Source: Nonomuraea rhodomycinica (GTDB taxonomy: Bacteria > Actinomycetota > Actinomycetes > Streptosporangiales > Streptosporangiaceae). From it: DNA of 64,000 nucleotides. The translations under genes and the position numbers were made by a program. Location: positions 1 through 64,000 of the forward strand of contig NZ_JABWGO010000009.1 in assembly GCF_013363995.1 (NCBI RefSeq), read 5' to 3'. The first letter of the stretch is position 1. The number at the start of each line of letters is the position of its first letter. Positions 17,436-25,860 of this stretch are shown here, piece after piece. Under the pieces are notes generated by a model. It was not told where the DNA came from, ran no database searches, and worked only from the letters and a program-made list of their open reading frames with translations.

Positions 17436-18209
17436 ATGAGCAACGAGTCGGGCAGTGGCGGTGTGCAGTCGGTCGACAGGGCGATCAGCGTCCTGGAGAT
17501 CCTCTCCCGCCGGGGCGAGGCGGGAGTGAGCGAGGTCGCGGCCGAGATCGACGTGCACAAGTCGACGGCGTTCCGGCTGCTCGGCGCGCTGGAGGCGCGC
17601 GGCCTGGTCGAGCAGGCCGAGGACCGGGGCAAGTACCGCCTCGGCTTCGGCATCATCCGCCTGGCCGGCGGGGTCAGCACGCAGATGGACGTCACCCAGC
17701 GCGCCCGGCCCGTCTGCCACCGCCTGGCCGAGGAGATCGGCGAGACGGTCAACATCGCCGTGCTGCGCTCAGCCTACGCGGTCAACCTCGACCAGGTCCG
17801 CGGCCCGTCGGCCGTCACCGCGTACAACTGGGTCGGCCAGATCACCCCGCTGCACGCCACCTCCAGCGGCAAGGTGCTCCTCGCCTACCTCGCCGACAAC
17901 GAGCGCGCCCGGCTGCTGTCGGGCGCCCACCTGGAGAGCCTCACGCCGCGGACCGTCACCGACGTCGACAAGCTCCAGGAGCAGCTCGCCGAGGTCCGCG
18001 CGACGGGCTGCGCCTACACCCTGGAGGAGCTGGAGGACGGCCTGAACGCCATGGCCGCGCCCATCCGCGCCTACCACGGCGAGGTCGTCGCCGCGGTCAG
18101 CGCGTCCGGGCCCGCCTACCGCTTCAGCGGCGAGCGCATGCGGGAGCTGGCCCCCGTCCTCGTCGCCGGGGCCGAGGAGATCAGCCGCCGGCTGGGCTAC
18201 GCGGGCTAG
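17436..18209 (+). CDS. IclR-family transcriptional regulator, probable regulator of the betaine regulon
   Basis: The 257-residue protein has an N-terminal winged helix-turn-helix (QSVDRAISVLEILSRRG, VSEVAAEIDVHKSTAFRLL) and a C-terminal IclR effector domain (GETVNIAVLR, HATSSGKVLLAYL, GCAYTLEELEDGLNAMAAPI). It sits in the centre of the catabolic island, divergent from betA. Five transcription units around it carry the same palindrome, which makes this protein the natural candidate to bind it; IclR proteins often bind as dimers of dimers, in keeping with palindrome plus spaced half-site. The effector is unknown. A GTG start 15 codons upstream is possible, but the ATG fits a leaderless promoter. 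Its 3' end overlaps the convergent molybdoenzyme gene by 29 bases. Confidence 0.88.
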   Translation: MSNESGSGGVQSVDRAISVLEILSRRGEAGVSEVAAEIDVHKSTAFRLLGALEARGLVEQAEDRGKYRLGFGIIRLAGGVSTQMDVTQRARPVCHRLAEEIGETVNIAVLRSAYAVNLDQVRGPSAVTAYNWVGQITPLHATSSGKVLLAYLADNERARLLSGAHLESLTPRTVTDVDKLQEQLAEVRATGCAYTLEELEDGLNAMAAPIRAYHGEVVAAVSASGPAYRFSGERMRELAPVLVAGAEEISRRLGYAG

Positions 18210-20427
18210 CCCGCACCAGCCGGATCACCACGCTCTTCGAGGTCGGGGTGTTGGACGTCTCGGCCACCGAGTCGAGCGGCACCAGCACGTTCGTCTCCGG
18301 GAAGTAGGCAGCGCAGCAGCCGCGGGCCGTGGGATAGGCGATCACCCTGAACCCCGGGGCCGTGCGCTCGCCGTCGGGCCACTCGCTGACCAGGTCCACC
18401 AGGTCGCCGTCGGCCAGGTCGCGCTCGGCCAGGTCGCCGGGGTGCACGAAGACCACCCGGCGGCCCGCCTTGACCCCGCGGTAGCGGTCGTCGAGCCCGT
18501 AGACCGTGGTGTTGTACTGGTCGTGGCTGCGGACCGTCTGGAGCAGTAGCCGCCCGGGAGGCACGTCCAGCACCTCCAGCTCGTTGACGGTGAAGTTGGC
18601 CCGGCCCGTGGCCGTCGGGAAGCGGCGCTCGTCCCTCGGCGCGTTGGGCAGGGCGAACCCGCCGGGCGCCCGCGCGTTGAAGTCCTCGAAGCCGGGCACG
18701 ACCCGCGCGATGCGGTCCCTGATCGCGCCGTAGTCGCGCTCGAACTCCGCCCATGGCACGTGCGGGTCCGCGCCGAACAGCTCGCGCGCCAGCCGGCAGA
18801 CGACCGACACCTCCGAGAGCAGGTGCGGCGAGGCGGGTTTCAGCCTGCCCCGGGAGGTGTGGACGAGCCCCATGGAGTCCTCGACGGTGACGTAGCCGGC
18901 CTCGTCGCGCTCGGTGCGTCCCAGCACCGGCAGGATGAGCGCCTCCTCGCCGCACACCGCGTGCGAGCGGTTCAGCTTGGTGGACACCTGCACCGTCAGC
19001 CGGGTACGGCGCAGCGCCGCCTCCGTCACGTCGCTGTCGGGCGTCGCCCTGACGAAGTTGCCGCCCATGCCGAAGAAGACCTTGACCGACCCGTCGCGCA
19101 TGGCGCGGATCGCGTCCACCGTGTCGAGGCCGTGGCGGCGCGGCGGCTCGAAGCCGAACTCCCCGCCCAGCGCGTCGAGGAAGGCGGCCGAGGGCTTCTC
19201 GTAGATGCCCATGGTCCGGTCGCCCTGCACGTTGGAGTGGCCGCGCACCGGGCACACGCCCGCGCCGGGGCGGCCGACGTTGCCGCGCAGCAGCAGGAAG
19301 TTGACCACCTCCCTGATCGTCGCCACCGAGTTGCGGTGCTGCGTCAGGCCCATGGCCCAGCAGACGACGACCGAGCCGGCCGCCCGCACGTCCTGGGCCG
19401 TCTCCTCCAGTTCCGCCCGCGACAGGCCGGTCGCCGCCAGGACCTTCTCCCAGTCGAGGTCGCGCAGGTGCTTCTCCCACGCCTCGAACCCGTACGTGTG
19501 CTCGTCGATGAAGCGCCGGTCGGCGGTGTCGAGCAGCAGCAGGGACAGCGCCTGGAACAGCGCCATGTCCCCGTTGAGGCGGATCTGCAGGAAACGGTCG
19601 GCCAGCGCGGTGCCGCCGCCCAGCCCCGAGGGGCGCTGCGGATTCTTGAAGCGCAGCAGGCCCGCCTCGGGCAGCGGGTTGACGGCGATGATCCGCGCCC
19701 CGCCGCGCTTGGCCCGCTCCAGCGCGGTCAGCATGCGGGGGTGGTTCGTGCCGGGGTTCTGCCCCACCACGAGGATCAGCTCGGCGCGGTGCAGGTCGTC
19801 CAGCGACACCGTGCCCTTGCCGATGCCCAGCGTCTCGGTCAGCGCCGAGCCGCTGGACTCGTGGCACATGTTCGAGCAGTCCGGCAGGTTGTTGGTGCCC
19901 AGCCGGCGCACGAGCAACTGGTACGCGAAGGCCGCCTCGTTCGAGGTGCGGCCCGAGGTGTAGAAGACGGCCTCGTCAGGGCTGTCCAGGGCGCGCAGCT
20001 CCCTGGCGACGATCTCGAACGCCCGCGCCCAGCCGATCGGCACGTAGCGGTCGGAGCCGGGCGGCTTGTGCATCGGCTCGGTCAGCCGTCCCTGCTGGCC
20101 GAGCCAGTAGTCGGTGCGGGTCGCCAGGTCGTCCACCGGGTGGGCGGCGAAGAACTCCGGCCCGACCCGGCGCGTGGTGGCCTCCTCGGCGACGGCCTTC
20201 GCGCCGTTCTCGCAGAACTCCGCGGGGCTGCGGTGCTCGCCCTCCGGCCAGGCGCAGCCGGGGCAGTCGAAGCCGTTCTTCTGGTTGACCAGCGCCAGCG
20301 TCCGCACGGAGCGGGCGGCGCCCATCTGGCGGTGGGCGATCCGCATCGCGTGCCCCACCGCGGGCAGCCCGCCCGCCCAGTCCTTGGGCGGGCGGACGCG
20401 CGGTTCCTCCTCGTCCTCTGCGCTCAC
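18181..20427 (-). CDS. Molybdopterin oxidoreductase, formate-dehydrogenase-like (FdhF/YdeP type)
   Basis: The 748-residue enzyme belongs to the molybdopterin oxidoreductases related to formate dehydrogenase alpha chains. Visible features are QKNGFDCPGCAWPEG near the N-terminus, YTSGRTSNEAAF, CSNMCHESSG, LILVVGQNPGTNHPRML, and a C-terminal molybdopterin-guanine dinucleotide domain (LQTVRSHDQYNTTVYG). In YdeP-type members the electron acceptor is unclear. In this island the likely role is oxidation of formate from formaldehyde detoxification or PurU, but that is inference. The GTG start at 20427 is two bases after the stop of the Rieske oxygenase gene. The end overlaps the IclR gene tail-to-tail. 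Confidence 0.8.
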   Translation of the reverse strand: MSAEDEEEPRVRPPKDWAGGLPAVGHAMRIAHRQMGAARSVRTLALVNQKNGFDCPGCAWPEGEHRSPAEFCENGAKAVAEEATTRRVGPEFFAAHPVDDLATRTDYWLGQQGRLTEPMHKPPGSDRYVPIGWARAFEIVARELRALDSPDEAVFYTSGRTSNEAAFAYQLLVRRLGTNNLPDCSNMCHESSGSALTETLGIGKGTVSLDDLHRAELILVVGQNPGTNHPRMLTALERAKRGGARIIAVNPLPEAGLLRFKNPQRPSGLGGGTALADRFLQIRLNGDMALFQALSLLLLDTADRRFIDEHTYGFEAWEKHLRDLDWEKVLAATGLSRAELEETAQDVRAAGSVVVCWAMGLTQHRNSVATIREVVNFLLLRGNVGRPGAGVCPVRGHSNVQGDRTMGIYEKPSAAFLDALGGEFGFEPPRRHGLDTVDAIRAMRDGSVKVFFGMGGNFVRATPDSDVTEAALRRTRLTVQVSTKLNRSHAVCGEEALILPVLGRTERDEAGYVTVEDSMGLVHTSRGRLKPASPHLLSEVSVVCRLARELFGADPHVPWAEFERDYGAIRDRIARVVPGFEDFNARAPGGFALPNAPRDERRFPTATGRANFTVNELEVLDVPPGRLLLQTVRSHDQYNTTVYGLDDRYRGVKAGRRVVFVHPGDLAERDLADGDLVDLVSEWPDGERTAPGFRVIAYPTARGCCAAYFPETNVLVPLDSVAETSNTPTSKSVVIRLVRASPRSPAGG

Positions 20428-20429
20428 CG

Positions 20430-21551
20430 CTAGCCGATCCGGTCCTGGACCCACTCGTGGAAGGCGCCGATGTGGTGCTCGCTGGGGACGAGCACGCCGC
20501 CCTCCGCGTACGTGCGCGAGTTCATCGCCGGCTGGCAGCGCTCGCAGGCGTCGAAGTCCTGCACGTTGACCCGGTGGAAGAGCTCGACGGACTTGTCGAG
20601 GTCCTTGCCGCTCGCCACGACGTCGGGCAGGTACAGCCAGTCGCACTCCACCACCGTGCGGTCCACCGCGAGGGGGAACATCCGGTGCAGGATGACGTGG
20701 TCGGGCACCAGGTTGATGAACACCTGCGGCTTGATGGTGATCGCGTAGTAGCGGCGGTCCTGGTCCTCGCTCACCCCCGGGATGCGGTCCAGCCCGGCCG
20801 AGCCGTCCACGGTGAAGCCCTCGATCTGCTCGCCGAACTCGGCTCCGTGGCCCACGAAGTACTGCGCGGCGTAGCCGTCGGCGAACTCCGGCAGCACCTC
20901 GGTCAGCTCAGGGTGGATCGTGGCGCAGTGGTAGCACTCCATGAAGTTCTCGACGATGAGCTTCCAGTTGGCCTTGACGTCGTAGACGACGCGCCGGCCC
21001 ACCTCCAGCTCGGCCATGCCGTAGTTGTCGATCAGCTCCACGGAGCCCAGCCGCTCCGCCACCGCGCCCTGCACGTCCCGCTCGAACGACGGCGGGTTCT
21101 CGGCCAGGCACACCCACACGTAGCCGAGCCACTCCCGCACGTGCGCCTTGACCAGCCCGTACTTCACCCGGTCCAGGTCGGCCATCTTGCTCAGGTTGGG
21201 CGCCGCGATCAGCTTGCCGTCCAGGTCGTAGGTCCACGCGTGGTACGGACACTGGAAGGCGCGCTTCACCTCGCCCGACTCCTCCGTGCAGAGGGTCGCG
21301 CCGCGGTGCCGGCACACGTTGTAGAAGGCGCGGACCGACCCGTCCCGCGCCCGGCTGATGATCAAGTTCTCGGTGCCGACCTGCACCGTCTTGAACGAGC
21401 CCGGCTTGGGCAGGTCGGACGAGCGCACCACGCAGAACCACATCGCCTCGAAGATGTTCTTCTGCTCCAGCGCGAAGAGCTCCGGATCGGTGTAGTAGCG
21501 GCCCGGCAGGGTGGGGATCACGCTGGAGGTCGTGGATGTTGAGGCGGTCAC
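20430..21551 (-). CDS. gbcA: Glycine betaine monooxygenase, Rieske oxygenase component
   Basis: This 373-residue Rieske non-heme iron oxygenase has the cluster ligands in CRHRG (Cys80, His82) and CPYHAW (Cys101, His104), and the mononuclear iron site in ENFMECYHCATIH (His208, His213). Alpha subunits of this GbcA/stachydrine demethylase group N-demethylate quaternary amines with O2, releasing formaldehyde. Placement with ferredoxin and reductase genes, a formaldehyde dehydrogenase and the dimethylglycine and sarcosine enzymes supports glycine betaine to dimethylglycine as the reaction. The GTG start at 21551 has AGAGGAG seven bases upstream. Choline monooxygenase is the main alternative, but betA and betB already cover choline. 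Confidence 0.88.
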   Translation of the reverse strand: MTASTSTTSSVIPTLPGRYYTDPELFALEQKNIFEAMWFCVVRSSDLPKPGSFKTVQVGTENLIISRARDGSVRAFYNVCRHRGATLCTEESGEVKRAFQCPYHAWTYDLDGKLIAAPNLSKMADLDRVKYGLVKAHVREWLGYVWVCLAENPPSFERDVQGAVAERLGSVELIDNYGMAELEVGRRVVYDVKANWKLIVENFMECYHCATIHPELTEVLPEFADGYAAQYFVGHGAEFGEQIEGFTVDGSAGLDRIPGVSEDQDRRYYAITIKPQVFINLVPDHVILHRMFPLAVDRTVVECDWLYLPDVVASGKDLDKSVELFHRVNVQDFDACERCQPAMNSRTYAEGGVLVPSEHHIGAFHEWVQDRIG

Positions 21552-21578
21552 GGGAGTACTCCTCTGGTACGGGCCGGG

Positions 21579-22199
21579 TCAGTGTCCTCGGCGGATCCAG
21601 TCCTCGAGATGGGGAGCCTCGGCTCCGATGGTGGTGTCGTCGCCGTGGCCGGTGTGCACCACCGTCTCGGCGGGGAGGGTGAGCAGGGTCCCGCTGATCG
21701 ACGCGATGATCGTCGGGAAGTCGCTGTACGACCGGCCGGTGGCCCCCGGCCCGCCCTGGAACAGGGTGTCGCCGGAGAACAGCGCGCCGAGCTCGGGCAC
21801 GTACAGGCAGACCGCTCCCGGAGCGTGCCCCGGGGTGTGCAGGACATGCACGGCCAGGTCGCCGACCCGCAGGATCTGCCCGTTGGCCAGCGCCCGGTCG
21901 GGCGTCGCCGACGGGTGCGCGAGCTTCCACAGCACCTCGTCGTCCGGGTGCAGCAGCACGGGGGCGCCGGTGCGCGCGGCCAGCTCGGGCGCGGCGCTCA
22001 CGTGGTCATCGTGGGCGTGCGTGCACACGATCCCGGCCACGCGCCGGCCGGCCACGGCCCGCTCGATCGCGTCGGCGTCGTGGGCCGCGTCGATGACGAG
22101 CACCTGGTCGTCGTCGCCGATCAGCCAGACGTTGTTGTCGACGTCCCAGGTGCCGCCGTCGAGGGAGAACGTCCCCTTCGTGATGATGTGGTCGATCAT
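21579..22199 (-). CDS. Metallo-beta-lactamase-fold hydrolase, putative S-formylmycothiol hydrolase
   Basis: The 206-residue protein has the metal-binding THAHDDH motif, VLHTPGHAPGAV and SGDTLFQGGPG of glyoxalase-II-like hydrolases. It overlaps the mycothiol-dependent formaldehyde dehydrogenase gene in ATGA, an arrangement I recall also for mycobacterial mscR and its downstream neighbour. The expected substrate is a thioester such as S-formylmycothiol, which it would hydrolyse to formate and mycothiol; this is inference from context, not shown by the sequence. Confidence 0.8.
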   Translation of the reverse strand: MIDHIITKGTFSLDGGTWDVDNNVWLIGDDDQVLVIDAAHDADAIERAVAGRRVAGIVCTHAHDDHVSAAPELAARTGAPVLLHPDDEVLWKLAHPSATPDRALANGQILRVGDLAVHVLHTPGHAPGAVCLYVPELGALFSGDTLFQGGPGATGRSYSDFPTIIASISGTLLTLPAETVVHTGHGDDTTIGAEAPHLEDWIRRGH

Positions 22200-23284
22200 C
22201 AGAGCACCACCACCGACCGCAGCACCTCGCCGTGGTGCATCTTGGCGAACGCCTCCTCGACGTCCTCCAGGCCGATGGTCTCGGTGACGAAGGCGTCCAG
22301 CTCGAAGCGCCCCTGCAGGAAGAGGGAGACCAGCATGGGGAAGTCGCGGCTGGGCAGGCAGTCGCCGTACCAGCTCGACTTCAGGGCGCCGCCGCGGCCG
22401 AAGACGTCCAGCAGCGGCAGCTCCAGCGTCATCTCCGGCGTCGGCACGCCGACGAGCACGACCGTCCCGGCCAGGTCGCGGGCGTAGAACGCCTGCTTGT
22501 ACGTCTCGGGACGCCCGACGGCGTCGATTACCACGTCCGCGCCGAACCCGCCGGTGAGCTCCCTGATCCGCTCGACGGGGTCGCTCTCCTTGGCGTTCAC
22601 GGTGTGCGTGGCGCCGAAGCCGCGCGCCCACTCCAGCTTCCGGTCGTCCACGTCGACGGCGATGATCGTGGTGGCGCCGGCCAGCCGCGCCCCGGCGACC
22701 GCCGCGTTGCCGACGCCGCCGCAGCCGATAACCGCGACCGAGTCGCCGCGGCCGACCGCGCCGGTGTTCACGGCCGCGCCGAGACCGGCCATCACGCCGC
22801 ACCCGAGCAGGCCCGCGGCGGCCGGGGAGGCCGCCGGATCGACCTTGGTGCACTGCCCCGCCGCCACCAGCGTCTTGTCCGCGAACGCGCCGATGCCCAG
22901 CGCCGGGCTGAGCGGCGTGCCGTCCAGGAGCGTCATCTTCTGGGTGGCGTTGTGGGTGGCGAAGCAGTACTGCGGGCGCCCCCTGAGACAGGCGCGGCAC
23001 GACCCGCAGACCGCCCGCCAGTTGAGGACGACGAAGTCGCCGGGCGCGACCTCGGTGACGTCCGGGCCGACGGCCTCCACCACGCCGGCCGCCTCGTGGC
23101 CGAGCAGGAACGGGAAGTCGTCGTTGATGCCGCCCTCGCGGTAGTGCAGGTCGGTGTGGCAGACGCCGCACGCCTGCACCTTGACCAGCGCCTCGCCCGG
23201 ACCCGGGTCCGGCACCAGGATCGTCTCCAGGCTGACCGGCTTGCCCTTGCCCGTCGCGACCACTCCGCGTACTTCATGAGCCAT
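22199..23284 (-). CDS. mscR: S-(hydroxymethyl)mycothiol dehydrogenase (formaldehyde detoxification)
   Basis: The 361-residue zinc-dependent medium-chain alcohol dehydrogenase has catalytic-zinc residues in ACGVCHTDLHYREGG and GHEAAGVVEAVG, structural-zinc cysteines in CGSCRACLRGRPQYC, and the NAD-binding stretch VIGCGGVGNAAV. FATHNATQKMTL is typical of the mycothiol-dependent formaldehyde dehydrogenases of actinobacteria (MscR/AdhE2). It oxidises the spontaneous adduct of formaldehyde and mycothiol. Formaldehyde comes from the Rieske demethylase two genes downstream. The ATG at 23284 is 14 bases after the reductase gene, within one operon starting at the ferredoxin. Confidence 0.92.
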   Translation of the reverse strand: MAHEVRGVVATGKGKPVSLETILVPDPGPGEALVKVQACGVCHTDLHYREGGINDDFPFLLGHEAAGVVEAVGPDVTEVAPGDFVVLNWRAVCGSCRACLRGRPQYCFATHNATQKMTLLDGTPLSPALGIGAFADKTLVAAGQCTKVDPAASPAAAGLLGCGVMAGLGAAVNTGAVGRGDSVAVIGCGGVGNAAVAGARLAGATTIIAVDVDDRKLEWARGFGATHTVNAKESDPVERIRELTGGFGADVVIDAVGRPETYKQAFYARDLAGTVVLVGVPTPEMTLELPLLDVFGRGGALKSSWYGDCLPSRDFPMLVSLFLQGRFELDAFVTETIGLEDVEEAFAKMHHGEVLRSVVVL

Positions 23285-23298
23285 GCTTCACTCCTGTC

Positions 23299-24471
23299 TC
23301 AGCCGGCCTGCACCGGCGCGGTCTCCAAGTGGCGGCGCCAGCGGGTGAACAGCCGGACCTGGTTGACGCCCAGCACCGCCACCGGACGGTCTCCCCGCCG
23401 GTAGACGGCCAGGAAGCTGCCGCCCGCCGGGTCGCCCTCCTCCACGGTCACCGTGTCCGCGTCGCGGGCGTGCCCGATGAACTGGATCTTCACGTCGAAC
23501 TGGTCGGACCAGAAGTAGGCGGGCCGCGCCGGCTCGGGGCGGGCGGTGCCGCCGGACAGCAGGCTCGCCGCCGCGACGACGGACCGCTGGCGGGCGCCGG
23601 TCCAGTGCTCGATCCGGTGGTGGCTGCCACGTGCCGGGTCCCACCAGGCCGCGCAGTCGCCGACGGCCACGACGCCGGGGACGGAGGTGCCGCCGCCCTC
23701 GTCGCAGAGCACGCCGTCGCCCAGCTCCAGCCCGCTGCCGCGCAGCCAGGCGATGTTGGGCACGGCCCCGATCCCGGCGACCACGACGTCGGTGGGCAGG
23801 TGCGTGCCGTCCGACAGCCGCACGCCGTCGGCGCGGTCCGCGCCGGTCACCTCCGTCACCTGGACGCCGCGGACCAGCCGGACGCCGCGCTGCTCGTGCA
23901 GGCCGGCCAGGGCCTGCGCCATCGTGAGGCCGATGACGCCGGCCAGCGGCGCCGGACCCGACTCGACGAGCGTGACGTCGAGGCCGAGCTCGCGGGCGGT
24001 GGCGGCGACCTCGGCGCCGATGAAGCCGCCGCCGATCACCACCAGCCGCCTGGCGGTCCCGAGGTCGGCGCGCAGGGCGCGGGCGTCGTCCAGGGTGCGC
24101 AGCGTGTGCACCCCGGCCAGCCCCTCGGTGCCGGGCAGCGTGCGCGCGGACGCGCCGGTCGCGATGACGACGCCGTCGGCCGCGAGGGAGGTGCCGTCGC
24201 TCAGCGTGAGGCGGCGGGCGGTCGCGTCGAGGCGGGTGGCGGCCACGCCGAGCCGCCATTCGATGCCCGGCTCCTCGTCCTCGCCCTCCAGGGCCAGGTC
24301 GGCCTCGCCGATGGCGCCCTTGAGGAAGTCCTTGGACAGCGGGGGGCGGTCGTAGGGCCGGTGCGGCTCCTCGCCGATGACGACGAGCCGTCCGCCGTAG
24401 CCCTGGCTGCGCAGGGCGCGGGCGGTGAGCAGCCCGGCGAGCGAGGCGCCGACCACGCAGACCGTGTTCAC
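23299..24471 (-). CDS. FAD-dependent ferredoxin reductase
   Basis: The 390-residue protein is a two-dinucleotide-domain reductase of the rubredoxin/ferredoxin reductase group: VCVVGASLAGLLTARAL at the N-terminus for FAD, RRLVVIGGGFIGAEVAATA for NAD(P)H, GVVAVGDCAAWWDP, and a C-terminal reductase domain. It would pass electrons from NAD(P)H to the adjacent Rieske ferredoxin and thence to the betaine monooxygenase. The GTG start at 24471 overlaps the ferredoxin stop (GTGA). This composition differs from the fused GbcB reductase of Pseudomonas; here the electron chain is split over two proteins. Confidence 0.88.
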   Translation of the reverse strand: MNTVCVVGASLAGLLTARALRSQGYGGRLVVIGEEPHRPYDRPPLSKDFLKGAIGEADLALEGEDEEPGIEWRLGVAATRLDATARRLTLSDGTSLAADGVVIATGASARTLPGTEGLAGVHTLRTLDDARALRADLGTARRLVVIGGGFIGAEVAATARELGLDVTLVESGPAPLAGVIGLTMAQALAGLHEQRGVRLVRGVQVTEVTGADRADGVRLSDGTHLPTDVVVAGIGAVPNIAWLRGSGLELGDGVLCDEGGGTSVPGVVAVGDCAAWWDPARGSHHRIEHWTGARQRSVVAAASLLSGGTARPEPARPAYFWSDQFDVKIQFIGHARDADTVTVEEGDPAGGSFLAVYRRGDRPVAVLGVNQVRLFTRWRRHLETAPVQAG

Positions 24472-24818
24472 GCCTGCCCCTTCAGGGTGACGCCGGGCGG
24501 GAGGTTGGGCGGCGCGTCCGACGGCACGACGTAGATGGTGTCGTCCTCGACCACGACCTCGTGGGTGCGGACCGGCCGCTTGGCGGGCGGAGCGTCCACC
24601 TGCCCGGTCCGCAGGTCGAAGCGCGAGGCGTGCAGCGGGCACTCGACCTCGCAGCCCTCCAGCCAGCCGTCCGCCAGCGAGGCGTCCTGGTGGGTGCAGG
24701 TGTCGTCGATCGCGAAGATCTCACCGTCGTCGGTGTGGAAGACGGCGATGGGCGGATCGACGTCGAGGCGGAGGGCCTCGCCTCGCGGCAGTGACGCGAG
24801 AGGGCACGCTGGGATCAT
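24468..24818 (-). CDS. Rieske [2Fe-2S] ferredoxin
   Basis: The 116-residue protein carries the Rieske ligands in DTCTHQDASL and VECPLHASRFDLRTG. It belongs to the small ferredoxins of the biphenyl-dioxygenase (BphF) type that shuttle single electrons to Rieske oxygenases. I set the start at the ATG at 24818, giving the usual family length; an earlier in-frame start would add unrelated residues. It opens the operon ferredoxin - reductase - mscR - hydrolase - gbcA - molybdoenzyme, with operator E 34 bases upstream. Confidence 0.92.
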   Translation of the reverse strand: MIPACPLASLPRGEALRLDVDPPIAVFHTDDGEIFAIDDTCTHQDASLADGWLEGCEVECPLHASRFDLRTGQVDAPPAKRPVRTHEVVVEDDTIYVVPSDAPPNLPPGVTLKGQA

Positions 24819-24852
24819 CGTGGCACACCCCGGTTTCACAAAGAGCAACGTC

Positions 24853-24867
24853 TAGCGCTATACGCAA
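24853..24867 (-). promoter_or_regulatory. Operator E: IclR-type palindrome before the ferredoxin operon
   Basis: TAGCGCTATACGCAA fits TWGCG-N5-CGCAA. On the minus strand it holds a -10-like TATAGC (24862-24857) with TTCCGC (24885-24880) 17 bases upstream as a possible -35. The distal CGCAACA half-site seen at A, C and D is not recognisable here, so this site may bind more weakly or by a different geometry. Confidence 0.6.
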
Positions 24868-24982
24868 CAGAGTGCGGGTGCGGAATGCGGATGTCAATAC
24901 CGGTTTGCGGTCACCTGGTAGGGGATTGCCTGTTTCCCGCCGGGCCGTCGTCTCCCGAGTGGGGCTCCTGACCGGCTTCGCG

Positions 24983-24988
24983 TAGGGT
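24983..24988 (+). promoter_or_regulatory. -10 element of a leaderless promoter for the peptidase gene
   Basis: TAGGGT (TANNNT) ends exactly six bases before the ATG at 24995, with no ribosome-binding site between; the message is probably leaderless. Confidence 0.5.
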
Positions 24989-24994
24989 GGCCAG

Positions 24995-25750
24995 ATGAAA
25001 GGTGCTGCCACCATGGCGTTCGTGGTGCTCGCGTCCCTGTCGTGCGGCGGCGGCCAGCAGGCCCCGGCCGGGTCCTCGGCGGCTCCGTCCACGCAGAGCC
25101 CGCCGGCCGCTCCCACGTCCTCGGCCAGCGGGGCGGGCGCCACCACACCGGCACCCACCCCGTCACCCACGAGAACCGGTCCGCCGCCGTTCACCGCCAA
25201 GGTCACCCCGATCGCCCGCAAGCGCCTGCCGTACTCCTGGCGTCCCGGCTGCCCGGTCTCCTACCGGGACCTGCGCCTGATCACGATGACGTACTGGGGC
25301 TTCGACGACCGCGCCCACACCGGCGAGCTGGTCGTGCGCAAGACCGTCACCGACGACGTCGTGACCGTCTTCAAGAAGCTGTACGCCATGCGTTACCCGA
25401 TCAGGCAGATGCGGCTCGTGGACGTCTACAAGGGCGACGACTACGACTCCATCGACGCCGACAACACCTCGGCCTTCAACTGCCGCGCCGCCACGGGTTC
25501 GAGCAACTGGTCCAACCACGCGTACGGGGAGGCCGTGGACCTCAACCCGCGCGAGAACCCGTACGTGACGGCCTCCGGCGGCACCGCCCACGCCAACGCC
25601 AAGAAGTACGCCCACCGGCCGATGCGCGGGGAGGGCGTCATCAACCCGGGCGACCGCGTGGTGCGCGCGTTCGCCTCGGTGGGCTGGGGCTGGGGCGGCT
25701 CCTGGTCCGGCACCAAGGACTACCAGCACTTCTCCCGCAGCGGGCGTTGA
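24995..25750 (+). CDS. Secreted M15-type D-Ala-D-Ala carboxypeptidase-like lipoprotein
   Basis: The 251-residue protein starts with a lipoprotein signal (FVVLASLSCGGG, Cys17) and a Ser/Thr/Pro/Ala-rich linker of about 45 residues that would span the cell wall. The catalytic domain has SNWSNHAYGEAVDLNP, the zinc-binding SxHxxGxAxD pattern of peptidase family M15 (M15C-like), a GVINPGDRVVRAF segment and DYQHFS at the C-terminus. It probably trims peptidoglycan peptides. Its coding base use is like the host's. It has no evident operon partner. Confidence 0.85.
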   Translation: MKGAATMAFVVLASLSCGGGQQAPAGSSAAPSTQSPPAAPTSSASGAGATTPAPTPSPTRTGPPPFTAKVTPIARKRLPYSWRPGCPVSYRDLRLITMTYWGFDDRAHTGELVVRKTVTDDVVTVFKKLYAMRYPIRQMRLVDVYKGDDYDSIDADNTSAFNCRAATGSSNWSNHAYGEAVDLNPRENPYVTASGGTAHANAKKYAHRPMRGEGVINPGDRVVRAFASVGWGWGGSWSGTKDYQHFSRSGR

Positions 25751-25860
25751 GAGCTGGGGCGATGCCGCGACCCAGCCGTTGACCTGCGGTGCGGTCACTC
25801 ACCGTTTCTCGGCTTCTCCGGTCGCCTCACACCCTCGTGTGCCCTCGTTGTGCCCTGCGC

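Noticed and set aside
24995..25750. Part of the betaine regulon
   Set aside because: It is divergent from the ferredoxin operon but has its own leaderless promoter, and the operator lies nearer the ferredoxin gene; its cell-wall function is unrelated.
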